The position numbers were made by a program, and so were the translations under genes. Below are positions 44,986 through 56,383 of a stretch of 64,000 bases of DNA, piece by piece (within the stretch, counting starts at the first letter, position 1; each line of letters begins with the position of its first letter). Source of the DNA: Pseudogymnoascus destructans (taxonomy: Eukaryota; Ascomycota; Leotiomycetes; Thelebolales; Thelebolaceae). The notes under the pieces are model-generated. The model ran no database searches. It saw nothing but the letters and a program-made list of their open reading frames with translations, and had not been told where the DNA came from. The stretch covers positions 248,001-312,000 of the forward strand of contig NW_020167524.1 in NCBI RefSeq assembly GCF_001641265.1, read 5' to 3'.

Positions 44986-46323
44986 CGTGAGATTGGTCGG
45001 TGGGTTGTGTGTATGTGTGGGTGTGTTTTCAGGTATGTGATGTTCGATCTCTGGTTTGGTTTTGGTTGAGTCGAGATGATGTTTTTTTCGAGTGTGTGCG
45101 TGGTAGATCGAGGGGTTGAATGGGTGATGTGAGGGGTGAGTAGTCGTGTGAGTATGTGTGCTTCTTATAAGTCGGTCATGAACAAAAGACTGCAGTCAAG
45201 AGTCTGATGAATAATGTAGACAATGCCAGCAACAGAGAGTTGGATGATGACAAAGTCGAAGGAGGGAGAATAATCAGAACCGGGTTTATGGAAGATGAAG
45301 AAGAAGAGAAGGAGAGAAGGAGAGAAGGAGAGAAGGAGAGAAGGAGAGAAGGAGAGAAGGAGGAGAGGGAAATAGAGGAGAGAGAAAGAGAAAGAGAAAG
45401 AGGAAGAGCGGGGCGGTTTCAAGGGAGCCAGCTGGGACGGAATATGTCAGATGTCAATGACCGCGGTGGCTACTATGGAGCGCACACATATGAAGTCCAC
45501 ACCACCTCGACCACGCACACCCACACTCGCATAAACGGCTGAAGGCAACGGCTTTTCTCACAGCAGATTACCTATCCGGGGGAAGTACACTCTACTCTGC
45601 TCTATAGCTCAGGAAGTACAATGATCTCACTGTTACTCGGCCTAGACCTGGGAAAGACGGCGAAGTGGCACGCAAGATGGCGTCTTCGAGGGCCATTCCG
45701 AGGGTGTCCGAGGGGGGGGAGAGAGATCGTGGGAAGTAAGACGTGCTATGGTGTATTGTGGGGAAGAGGGGCGAGGGGCGAGGAAGGGGCGTGAAAGGTA
45801 CTCGGAGGAGATATGAGAAACTGAGCCTGAAGGGAAGTACTGGTAGAAGTACCCTTAGTTAGATTGAAAGGTAAGTGCGCAGTAGACTGAGCGTAGACTG
45901 ATTGCGTTCTTTCACTCTTATTGTAACGATTCTCACATTCTCACATCCACCACCATCACTACATAAAGAACGCCCTCTCCCTCATCACCACCTTCTTTCA
46001 ATTTGTATTCATTCCCATCCCATATAAAATACACCCTCTCAGATAAAAGTACATAATTCCAATCGCCGCCCCCCAAAGTAACTCTCCATAAAACCCGCGC
46101 CCGCTGTGAAAATAAATTCGGAAAAGCACGCAATCCACACCATCCCCCATCCAGCGCGATCACGCAATCCGCCTTGATTTGCTGGTTGGGTGCCTTACCA
46201 AGCAGAAATTAAGCGGGGCTGTGATTGATGCGATCACGTGGGATGACGCCGACGCCATGGATGGGGGTGGATTAAGTGGGGGGTTCAAAGTGAAGGGTGC
46301 TGATTGGCTGCTGTCGCAGGAGC
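44986..46323. other. Intergenic region with purine microsatellite
   Basis: 5' flank of MET16. A purine tract at about 45296-45412 contains several copies of AGAGAAGG and then GAAAGA units. No gene is supported. Confidence 0.5.
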
Positions 46324-46998
46324 TTAGGGATTTTGTTCTGTGATTGGAATCGAGGGTGGTGATGTCATGTGACCCGGGGCTGTGGGTGGTGCCTGGCACG
46401 TGATGCTTCTTTTTCGTCGTGTTCCACAACTCGTCCATGCTCTCTCTCCCTCATACCATGCTTCATACTTTTCTTCCAATTCAATGCCCCTCATCACCAG
46501 GCCATCTACCACGTCGAAGAAGGTGATGTTTTCCAATGCGCAAGGCCAGGAGTGTTCATACGTAGCCCCACCCCAATTCTCATATCCATCCTCACAGATT
46601 ACATGAATCTCCTCTGCGTTGACAAATGTCCGAATTTCTTTCGATTCAAAATGGTAGAAGCATTCCTCCTGGTTTCCGCGCTGAAACTTAAGCCGCTTGA
46701 TCATGTGCGCAACTGGCTTGAAGGGGAACGAAACCCTGTTGCTGATAGAAACCATATCAATATCCAAATTGAGCCAGACATAGCGCAGCCCATCACCAAG
46801 CTCGGAGAATACTTGCTTGTATAGCTCCATGTTACGGGCTTCCTGACAGACTTTTAGTGCTGCTGGCATAGGCGTTGTCGAGGCTAGACGGTAGGGCCTT
46901 TCCTCCCAGAGGATGGTAACCTCGACAGTTCGGGGCTCAACTGTAAGCTTCCGTATTTGAGCACGAATCTCGAATGGGAGATTGTTGAAAGTGAACAT
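46324..46998 (-). CDS. 2EXR-domain protein
   Basis: Start taken at the ATG at 46998 (MFTFNNLPFEIRAQI), which begins the domain directly; an upstream in-frame ATG at 47112 would add 38 residues. The 2EXR pattern is clear: FNNLPFEIRAQIRKLTVEPRTVEV, then LKVCQEARNMELYKQVF and a Tyr/Trp-rich segment. These proteins are abundant in filamentous ascomycetes and their function is unknown. The last ~45 codons (from about GERAWTSC) look out of character, Arg/Ser/Pro-rich without structure, so an unrecognised intron or frame change near the 3' end is possible. Confidence 0.75.
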   Translation of the reverse strand: MFTFNNLPFEIRAQIRKLTVEPRTVEVTILWEERPYRLASTTPMPAALKVCQEARNMELYKQVFSELGDGLRYVWLNLDIDMVSISNRVSFPFKPVAHMIKRLKFQRGNQEECFYHFESKEIRTFVNAEEIHVICEDGYENWGGATYEHSWPCALENITFFDVVDGLVMRGIELEEKYEAWYEGERAWTSCGTRRKRSITCQAPPTAPGHMTSPPSIPITEQNP

Positions 46999-48222
46999 AG
47001 TGTTGAATCCTATGTCAGAGCATGTTGGTTGTGAGAAACAGAGGCGTACGGGGATTCTGAGTCCTGGTAAGATGAGAAGGTCTGATTCAGGCCATGAGCT
47101 ATACAAATACACCGAAGCATGGACAGGGTGTCATGACCCCCAGTTTCGGCTCGTTGCGGAGTTAAGCGCCTGATCTAATTGTGACACCGAGCCTCCGAGC
47201 GCTATTACACTTACGTATCTCGTGGTAACCCATGTTTTCCACCATCCAAGAAAGAAATCGTAGGTTCACTCCTGATTTTGAAGATATTTACTAAATAGTG
47301 GTCAGACGAGTTCATTTCCAACCCCTATAAATATGTTGCCACATGATGTTGATGCGAAATATCGAGGGAAACGCAACCCAGAAGGTTCGGAGCAAGCAGG
47401 GCGTAAAGAGAAGCAATAAGTGGATAGCATAAAGGCTGCCACAGTGCCAAGAAGGTTGGATGAGGGTCTCGCATCTGTTTTGCGGGGTCGCGATGGGATG
47501 GAGATGATCACCTGTGCATTCTTTGATGGACATGGGATGAATGAGTCTGGGTTTGGAAGTTGATGAGGGGAAGATGGTTTTGCAAGCACAAGGGCGTTTA
47601 GAGATGTGCAGTATGGTGGGGTGCAGCTTTGTTTATATCAATTTACTCGACGACATTGAGACAAACTTGCTATCGATGCAGCCAGCAGAGGCTGGAGATA
47701 GTTAAGGAATGGCGGCACCGTTCGATAAGGTTGGCACCAGTCGATACTGCCGAACTGACATCTAGATATCCCATTGAGTGGTGACAACAAAGTGATCGCC
47801 CCATTTGTCTCTCATTTCAAAAAATGTACAGCCCTCGTTTCTTCCATGCTACGGGAAGTTGGAGTTCGGATTTCTGGCTCACGAGTCAGGCAGTGGCACC
47901 AGGCTATTGGGAGCCAGTGATTCGGGCTCAGCTGAGCCCGGAAAGCTCAGCTCGTCAGGGTTTTGGGGGTTTTCCCAGGGCTACAAATAGCGTTTGTAGG
48001 CCCGTAGATTAGGTAGTAATTCAATTTGATTATATTATATTTTACTGTACTCTACTGTGAAGCGCTCCGTTGCCCGAAGAGATGGATTACGGTGATCGGA
48101 GATTACCACACGAATTTGTGTGTAGAAACTACGCTAGAAGAGATTCAAGAGGAAGTATGAGTTGACGGCGAAAGCAGGCGAAAGTCTCGATCTGTTGCTG
48201 ACGACTGAAATCAACCAGCCAT
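46999..48222. other. Intergenic region, no supported gene
   Basis: 5' flank of the 2EXR gene and 3' flank of the P450. Short minus-strand frames at 47302-47589 have no recognisable content. Confidence 0.4.
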
Positions 48223-50134
48223 TCATGCCTTCGATACTTCAACAACATGGAACCTTCTCGCATCATTTGGATGGTACGACGAAAAATAATCATCATACAC
48301 CAGATCTTCCGGGCCGGTCTCGTAGACGCTGAGTCTTTCGAAGCGCCGGAATACGGTTCCCAAGGTGACGTAGAGTTCACAATACGCAAGGCTATATCAG
48401 ATCAGCAAGTCAATAGGGTTCTAATCTGTAGGGAGGAGACGGGGACACATACGGCATCCCCACACACTGTCTCGAGCCTTTCCCAAATGGAACAAGATAC
48501 TTGTCAAGGAACCTAGCGGCTTCGGGATCGACCCATCGCTCAGGATCGAATTTGTCAGGCGAAGGAAATATATTTTCGTTCCGGTGCATTGTCCACGAGC
48601 TCATTCCAACAATGGTCTATATATATTGTCAGCAAACCGCGGGTGCTGTAGCTCGAAAAAGGGATTCGCCTGGGATAGAAATTGGCGACTAAGACGTACA
48701 CCGGCAGGGACTGCATACTCATTAAAGACTGCACCGGGCTCAGGTGTTAATCTTGGAAGCCGTCCGATAACACCAAAGGATAATCTAGACAACATTAGTG
48801 TTCATTCTAATCAGAAAGTGAAACGGAGATGCGGTAGAATGGGCAAACCTGAGGGCTTCCTTGATCACGGCGGTCTGTAAATATTAGTAAAGGCTCGACA
48901 TACTCGCCCGTAGTGAACGTACTAGGCAAGGAAGCCTTTCCAGCAGGACAAAATCCAGACTAGCATGGGGATCTGGAAAGGCTTCTCTTAATTCAGAGGC
49001 AAGCTTGCGATAGATGGCTTCGTTTGAGATAATATTATATGATGCAATTGTCATAGCATTTCCGGTAGTATCAGCAGCCGCAGCGATGATAATATACGCC
49101 TCATCCTTTAGCTCATCCACTGATGGCGTAACGTGCCCTTCAGCAGCATCCGGATTGAGGAGATGATAAAACATTGTGGTCCTAGACTTCGATTTGTCCT
49201 GCCCAGCATCCATATGTGCCTTGACGCTAATTATCTGCTTCCGACAATCCTACAACGGGACAGTGAGCGACTATTCATGCGAAACTTTAGATATACGGTA
49301 CCTCTTGCATCTGCATGAAGCTCCGGAGTGGCTTGCTCAGAATCTTCGCCAACCACATTGGAGTCTTTAGTGCAAGTGGCTGAATAAATGGCCACTGTTG
49401 AAAGAACCAGAACGCAGGGCCAAGGCCCCTCACCATGGCGAAGAAATCCACACCAAAGTCTGCACGGTCAAGGAGGTTATGACAATCATCGAACGCGTAG
49501 TCGGTTATTACGTCTACAGATACCGCACGAAAGCCGTGATGAAGGTCGAGCGGTTGGCCGGCCACCAGAGCTTCCGCCAGTCGGCGACAGAGTTTCTGGG
49601 CCTTTGATTGGACGACTTCTTCGAGTTGGAGTACCATCTTGCGTGAGAATAGAGGGTTCAAAGCTGCTCGACGGATACGATGCAATTCGTTGCTGGCAGT
49701 GGTAAAAGCGGCCGAGTTCGATCCAAAGGCGCGGTAGAAAGCAGAGCTCTTTGAGTACTTGGATCCTACATGATAGATTGTCTCATAGTTATCCGGGTCT
49801 GCAAGATGGATCTCGTCGGGGGTTATTCGGATAACGGGTCCTGTTCAAAACATGAGAAATCGGTAAAAAATGTCACAGGCTGATCATAAAACTGGAACAC
49901 CGTACCATACTCCCGATGTAGCATTTCAATCTGTGCATAATATCTGCTGCCGCCAACATTGCTAAAGAAGAATGCGTAGAGATACGTCACCGCCGCGAGT
50001 GTCGGGCCTGGAATGTTGGCAAGTGGGTGAAACCAGCGTCGGTACACGAAGACGCCCAAGAACCAGCAGATTGCTGCTGTGGAGAGGCAGCTGGTCCAAG
50101 CCGAGATGCTAGAGAAGAGACTACTTGCCGTCAT
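48223..50134 (-). CDS. Microsomal cytochrome P450 monooxygenase (512 aa, 7 exons)
   Basis: Exons 49906-50134, 49302-49840, 48923-49249, 48849-48874 (26 nt), 48700-48784, 48453-48616 and 48223-48391; all introns are GT-AG and the sum is exactly 513 codons with the stop. An N-terminal membrane anchor (about residues 10-30) is followed by a proline hinge HPLANIPGP. The I-helix oxygen-activation motif is AAADTTGN (about 313-320), the K-helix ExxR is EALR, the PERF-like motif is DPERW, and the heme-binding loop is FGKGSRQCVG with the axial Cys. The overall style (EYGPVIRITPDEIHL, YHVGSKYSKSSAFYRAFG) is that of fungal secondary-metabolism P450s related to the trichodiene-oxygenase/benzoate-hydroxylase group; substrate unknown. 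It is transcribed away from a decayed methyltransferase gene. All key residues are intact. Confidence 0.9.
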
Positions 50135-50586
50135 TGTTTGTCCGATGTAAAAAAAAAAAATTTATCTGTCACATCCAATGCTCGAGGGAATATGCCACTT
50201 TAGAGAGATATTATGCCACATGATTGACTGATGGCCGATTAGGTCACAACCAATTATGGTGATGGAGCGCAGAGGTAAGGAACTTTGTGCCACTGTGCAC
50301 AATGGGCTACATATACTCGATTATCAAATACTATTTCCGTCTGCGAGCGGTTCTTGCCGCAATGGCTCTATATATTGTGGTATCCGACCACTCGGATTCA
50401 CTTCCGTATGCCGTGAGGCCTTGACTCAACAACCGACACTGGGGCTGGACACTATGTAGGTGACTGTTTCAACGTGGGGAAAACCCATGCAAACGCGCGC
50501 GTACTCAAAAGAAAACTGTATCATTCTTATTGTTCTTCCATGGCAAAGACCGAAGGCTCAGTGGCCTCTCTGTTTCATTGAACAAC
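50135..50586. other. Divergent promoter region between P450 and methyltransferase remnant
   Basis: 450 bp shared by two divergent genes. An A-run lies just upstream of the P450 start. No specific binding site can be assigned. Confidence 0.4.
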
Positions 50587-51349
50587 ATGTCTGCCCCACC
50601 TGCTGAGCCTGTTGAGCTGCCTGTTGCGCCGCCAGTTGAGCCTGAATCCGACATCCCAGTTGTAAGATGTTGCTTCTCCTGCACAAGGGCTCGTTTTATT
50701 TTGGCACCGCAAAAGCTAACTTCCTTGCATTCTATATCCAGCCTTTGTTCGTCGCCGCGAACTGCAGACTGGCCTGCGTTCTACACAGAAGTCTTTAAGT
50801 ATGCTGAGTCTTATCCCTTCTCATACGTATTCTAATATAACATGGGCATTTAAAACCAGGCGGGTGGATTGAGCAGTTAGAGATGTCTATCGATTTCAAA
50901 TCTGACGATGGTACTGTCACTAACGACCACGTCTTCTCGGTGTGGTCAAGAACCTTCGTTGAAGCTGGCGAAAAGTTTGGAAAGACTTTCCGCATAGCTG
51001 ACTTGGCGAGGGAATATATTGTAGGCGCCGGTTTCGATAAAGTGGTGGAAAAGAAGTTTGGGCAATGGCTCTCCTGACGAGAGTTATGGGGGGTACGTCG
51101 CAGAAATGTTCTTGTTCCTGTGCTTCTAGCTGATTGTGTTTGCTATTAGTGGGAGTATGCCGAGGTCCAGGCGTCCCTAGGCTGGATGAAGACTGGGCTT
51201 TGTAATCGTCGTACGCACGCCTATTATAACGTGTGCGTATATGATCCTTATGCGCCTCTGCGTTTCCTTCACAGTAGGGACTGCTAATAGAAATTAGGTC
51301 CGTTGTCTGGGCAAAAGCCGCTAGGAAACGAAGCCATGTAGAAGTGTGA
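50587..51349 (+). pseudogene. Truncated LaeA/UMTA-type SAM-dependent methyltransferase remnant
   Basis: Readable pieces in family order: a Pro/Glu-rich N-terminus (MSAPPAEPVELP), DWPAFYTEVFK, then past an intron GGWIEQLEMSIDFKSDDGT...HVFSVWSRTFVEAGEKFGKTFRIADLAREYIVGAGF. After that come ALLTRVMG, EYAEVQASLGWMKTGL and SVVWA. The whole N-terminal half with the SAM-binding glycine motif is missing between the first two pieces. A second deletion shifts the frame before ALLTRVMG, giving a stop at 51075. Remaining splice sites are still recognisable (GTATGC at about 50799, TTAAAACCAG, GTACGTCG...CTATTAG), so decay is recent. Confidence 0.75.
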
Positions 51350-52114
51350 ACGGTCTATTACCAGAGACGTATCTTTGCGCTGCTCTGATGAACGTTGTCT
51401 GAGCGTCTGGAATACCTCACCTACATAAATGATGTGCACCTTCTTCCTTGCGTTCTTTGGCTAGAGCAACCCTATCGAAGAATGGGTCTGATCTAATCGA
51501 TCGGTTGGTGGACTAGATTGCTGCATGATGGCGCAAGATATAACTTATACGAGTACTGAACCAATTTATTCCATAGAAATCACCGTACAACTCCGGCCAA
51601 GGGCCAACTCTGCATACTTCTATGGCCCCTTCCGTACTTGTCGAGGCACTGCTGTTGAATCGTAAGGTATTGAATTGCATACTACTGAAACTACGGACTT
51701 GCCTTTCACATAGTATAGGTGCTTGCCCAGTTAAATTCCCGACATCTAACGGCCGGGACATAATCCCTGGATTCCGCTTGGCCATTGCCGAAAACTAATC
51801 CCCGTCACATATTCCACCGGTTTCAGGAATTGCGAGACTGATGGTGACGAGACAGCCAAAGTTCTCTCCAGATTTCCTCACGAGACACGAAGGCTACGGA
51901 CCGTGTTCCAAATCTCAATGGTCCTACAACATGAGCCATCCTCCTCGTGCACATGCCAGATCTGGCACAACAACCTGTGTCGCCTTGCCAAGCCGCCTAA
52001 CTTGACCCCAACTATTCGCCGCTGCCCCGGTCTCATGCAACCTCCCCTCTTCTCCTCCTGTAGTTGGCCAGCGTTCTCGTTCCGTCGTAACACCCCGTGT
52101 TTCGGTGGAATGGC
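51350..52114. other. Intergenic region, nothing recognised
   Basis: Transition from gene-bearing sequence to AT-rich transposon territory. Small frames on both strands (51513-51785, 51878-52133) show no family features. Confidence 0.4.
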
Positions 52115-52116
52115 TA

Positions 52117-53937
52117 CAGTATTATCTCGTTAAGTCGATGTAATTGGTCATGCATAAATTTATCGAGTTATAGTAATATCGAGTTAAAAAGTGATCCGAA
52201 GTAGACCCGAAGTAGCCCCTCAGCTAAACCATCCATCCATCCAACGTGCCTTGAACCAAGTCATTGGCCTGTTTAGCCACTAATTGCCTCTCCACGCGCT
52301 CTAAAGAGCGCAGAAATGATGCTAGATCTGTGATCTTAATCAGAACTTAGAGGGCTTGTATAGCATTCTGTGTAGTAAGCACAGGACGCTAGGGCTCCTC
52401 ATCATCATCATCTTGAGCATCGGAAACCTATATATATAGAGCCATCGCCTCCTGTAGAATTGTGTCCTCATCTAAGCCTCCCTCCACCTCTTGTATTCCC
52501 TCACTAGATTCAAAAAGTTCGAAAGGTCCATAGCATCTGATATATGACCAGCTTGTTGTACTTGAGTATATAAGTTGTTTAGAACAGGAAGTAGGTGTAT
52601 AGGAAGCTGTATTAGGCATAAAAGAATTGTGCTTTTTCGAAAGCAATTGTAGATAGTCGTATTTGTAATGTCATGATGTCATGATCAAATAAGCTAGCGA
52701 ATTGCAAAGTGTATTGTCATTGTTTTGATTAGATCTAGGTTGTTGCTAAAAGATTCGAGCATGAACTCGAGCCATTACTGATGATAATAGCTTTTTAAAG
52801 AGGCTATAATACCTTGATTAAGAGGTTGATATCAACTATTCACATTTAGAGGAAGCTAGAAATTCATATGTTTAGAGGAGGTGTCAATTCCACTACAGCG
52901 ATATAGTCTGAGAAGTTATCCATTGTAAGCAGTATAGAACATGATGTACCAATATGAGTATAGAAAGCATTTAGCCAATCTGCTATAACAAATTGATTCA
53001 TCTAAGTCTTCTTATTCCACCTCTAAACCCCACCTATTACCCCTACATTTGCATGTTGTAAAGCTCGAGGCTTTTTAGTCTTTCTAATAAATCAAAGAGG
53101 AAGTCAATCTGTTCTAGCAGTATTAACACAAATGGCTACTAATATAAGTGCTTTGTCCTTCTTCTGTCCTAGAATTGATCGTGTTATAAAGCCCTTTAAA
53201 GGGCTCATCCTCTAGTAAAGCCTAGTCTCATGCATGTTGTAAATATTGTCCTCTAATAACTCCCCTGTAATAATAGTTTGTATAGCCTTCATTTGTTCTT
53301 CTACAGTGACACTAATAGATCTAGCTTTGCTGTGTAGAGTTTGATATAATATATTATGCTGTTGTCAAAACTTTATGATCCATCCGCAGCTACATTCTAG
53401 CATAGGTAGTCCACGGTATTATAGTAGCTGATTCTAGATAATCTTTGCCTTTGATTGTAAGATTTCTGTAGTTGTAATGCTGCTACGCTCTTTAATAAGC
53501 CTCTGCTAGTCGTAAAGAGCAGCTTCTAATTTAGGCTAGTGACAGCGTCGTGATGCTAAGCTTTAGAGCTGTTTGTTTCTAGAGTATTAGGAGTATCGTT
53601 AAGGTCTGAAAATTGAGAGCTAAGGGATTATAAGACTATAGATTGGCTAAGTTGATGATTGTATTGCTTAATGAACCACTGTATAGTGGCCTTTTGTGTG
53701 GGTGAGATTGATGCTAGGTTCAGAGGGCTTTTCGCTGTTCGAGAGTCATAGAATAGAGCTTTTTCGAAGGCATTTTGAAGGTATTCTAAGACTAGTCTAA
53801 TAATTAGTTTATAATTGGGAAAAGGGGCTTAATATCGTGTGTATCATGATTTGTATGATGAATGGAAGATCTGAAGAAAGTTATTAAGTTATCTAGAAAA
53901 TCGACTAATTGTGTATCGACTTAACAAGATGATACTG
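52117..53937 (-). mobile_element. Third Fot1-like transposon, strongly decayed
   Basis: Inverted repeats CAGTATTATCTCGTTAAGTC... (from 52117) and ...GACTTAACAAGATGATACTG (to 53937) are flanked by TA at 52115-52116 and 53938-53939. The length of 1,821 bp fits Fot1-like elements. The interior is AT-rich. On the minus strand an ATG near 53770 (MPSKKLYSMTLEQRKAL) and scattered transposase-like words are visible between many TAG/TAA stops, and the 3' end (52331-52430) resembles the C-terminal tail of the transposase at 11380-11540. Confidence 0.8.
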
Positions 53938-53939
53938 TA

Positions 53940-54157
53940 CTGTAGACTGAAAGCCAAACTCCACTTGTGCCTAGCACCACTCTAACTCCCTGTCTAGTTC
54001 CCTTCCTAATGTAGTTGAAGAGGCATGAATGCACCCTTTGCCTTGATTTCTAAACCATGCAAATCACCTTATGTCTGATCTCCCCACTCTCACCCCCATC
54101 CATGACAACAGGATAGCGCTCAAATCCCACATGACCATAGAAGATTTCTGCCCCCTT
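53940..54157. other. Short spacer between two transposons
   Basis: Unassigned sequence of about 220 bp between the Fot1-like element and the hAT target duplication. Confidence 0.4.
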
Positions 54158-56383
54158 ATTCTCTCTAGTGTTTAGCACAGATACTAATATACCTGTAGTA
54201 TCTAGGTATATCTTGAGTATATACCTACCCTTTGATATTTGAAGAGTATCTAGCATATCTAGATACTCTAGAGTATATATCCAGATATATGCTAAGAGTA
54301 GCTAAGGGTAGCCAAGACCTCTTTTTGCAAACATCGTGAGACCTGTCTTGATGCTGTATATAGTAATAACTATCCTTAGAATGAGTGACTCGTCATTATC
54401 AGATATACCAACAGAGCTCAAGGGCTATAATAGCAATGATACTCATAATGAGCCAAGTTTGCCAACACTGCCTACCCCTATTCAGGATATTGATCCTACA
54501 CTACTCTGGCTCTAGCCTCTAGGACAGATGCTGGCAACTGACAACGTCGATAATATTCACAAAGCTATTATATTCACGATTGATACTTGATAGTAATCCA
54601 CCTATGGTTAAGATGACCTGCTTGCAACCAAACTGTGGATATTCACCTACTCTGCAACTATTAAGTCAAACTTCGACTAGTAATCTTTAGAAGCACTATA
54701 CCTAGAAGCATCTAACGGTAGCATATACAATGAAAATTCATAAGAATACATCGTCAAGCCCATCGAGTAGTGCATCATTGTTCTTTAAGCCATGAAACTA
54801 GCAAATCCAGCCTATTCAAGCATTAAATAGTAGAGTGAAATACCAAGAGTTATTATTCTCATTTGTTATATCAAATAACCTCTCCTTATGACTTATTAAG
54901 AGCTATTCGTTTTATCAATTAGTACAATTCTTAAGCCTAACTACTTTGTCAATCTTGTTATGAACGCTATACCAAGAGCTATAGCGGCAATTCTCACATT
55001 ACTAAGGCTTATTACAAATAGAACTCCAGTCTCATATTAACCTTGGCAGCTGGATATCTATCATAACAGATGCATGGACTGCATGAAACTATACAGAGTA
55101 CGCTACTGTTACAGGTCATTAGATTAATGCGAAGTGGCAGCACTAGGATGGGGTGCTCATGCCGTTTTGCTGCTGCTGCTGCTGCTGCTGCTGCTGTAAA
55201 TTATGCTGCTGGCTGAAGTTGTATTACTTTATGTAATCCACCTTCAAGAACCAATTCATAGCAGCGAATATCTCGCTTAAGAATTAGCAGCAGTAACAGA
55301 TAGCTTTGAAATCACAGGTGCTATCTTACTTATACACGAGATAATGCCTTGGTGAATACTGTAATGCTTTCAGAATTTGAGAAATTAGCTAGTAAACACT
55401 AGATGTCTATTCAACAGCCTTGGACATTTTCTGTTAAATAAGGGGACGTCTAGTGTATTGCATATATCATTAATCTTACAGTTCAAGCTGCTCTTAAGAG
55501 CTTGAAAGCTAGCCTAGATACAGAAACAGAAGCATACTAGTGTGAGCAAGGTCTTGCCTAGATTCCATAGCGTATAGATAGCTCTTCTACAGAAGTATTA
55601 GCTACCCTTGAAAAGCTATGAAGACACATTTGTGTGTTTCAGAACTGACGAGCATAGAAGATGCTTTACAGAAGCAGATAAAGCCGCAGGCCAAAAGCCA
55701 CGCTAATTAGCACTTGATATGCCTATACGCTGGAATTCAACGTACTATATGCTTGAAACTGCTATAAAGCTTCGAATACTGATTACTACAGTGTGTACTA
55801 CACAAAAGCTTGATACTAGTATGAAGGATATTGTGTTAACAAGTAATGATTAGGCTATTATTAAAACTCTTAAACGATTATTCTTGGTATTCTTAAAGCC
55901 ATCGAGACAGCTACAAAGTGATTCATATCCAACCCTTAACTTTACTATCCCTCTTTACTTAAAGATGATAAATAAAGTTATATTGATATAAGAAGATCTT
56001 GGTAAAAGCTCTGCAATTGGACTGGCATGTAGAGCTGCGCTTTAAAAGCTTAATGAGTATTATACTCTTACAACAAATGAGCAGTGTAAGCACTTAGCTG
56101 TTGCTACAATTTGTGACCTACAAATGGATCATACAGAATTTAAAAAGATATATCTAAATACTATAGATGATACATGAAGATCATGAGCAAGGGTGCAATT
56201 CGAAGACGTTTGTAGAATGTACCAAAAGTGAGAGTATCACCTTGATACAGAGCGTATCGACCGTGAAACAGCTCTTGCAGAAGCAATAGGTGCTACTAAT
56301 ACAATAGAGCAAGAACCTAATTCTAACGAAGACCTATTTGCGTTAGAGGTTAGCATTTCAGGAGCTAGAATGGAGGTGGTAGA

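Noticed and set aside
47115..47175. TGTCATGACCCCC...GTGACA segment resembling a short LTR or a small RNA gene
   Set aside because: Too short for an LTR, no target duplication seen, and it does not fit 5S rRNA or tRNA box patterns.
55171..55196. (CTG)n trinucleotide run
   Set aside because: Lies in a dead hAT transposase; an ordinary microsatellite.
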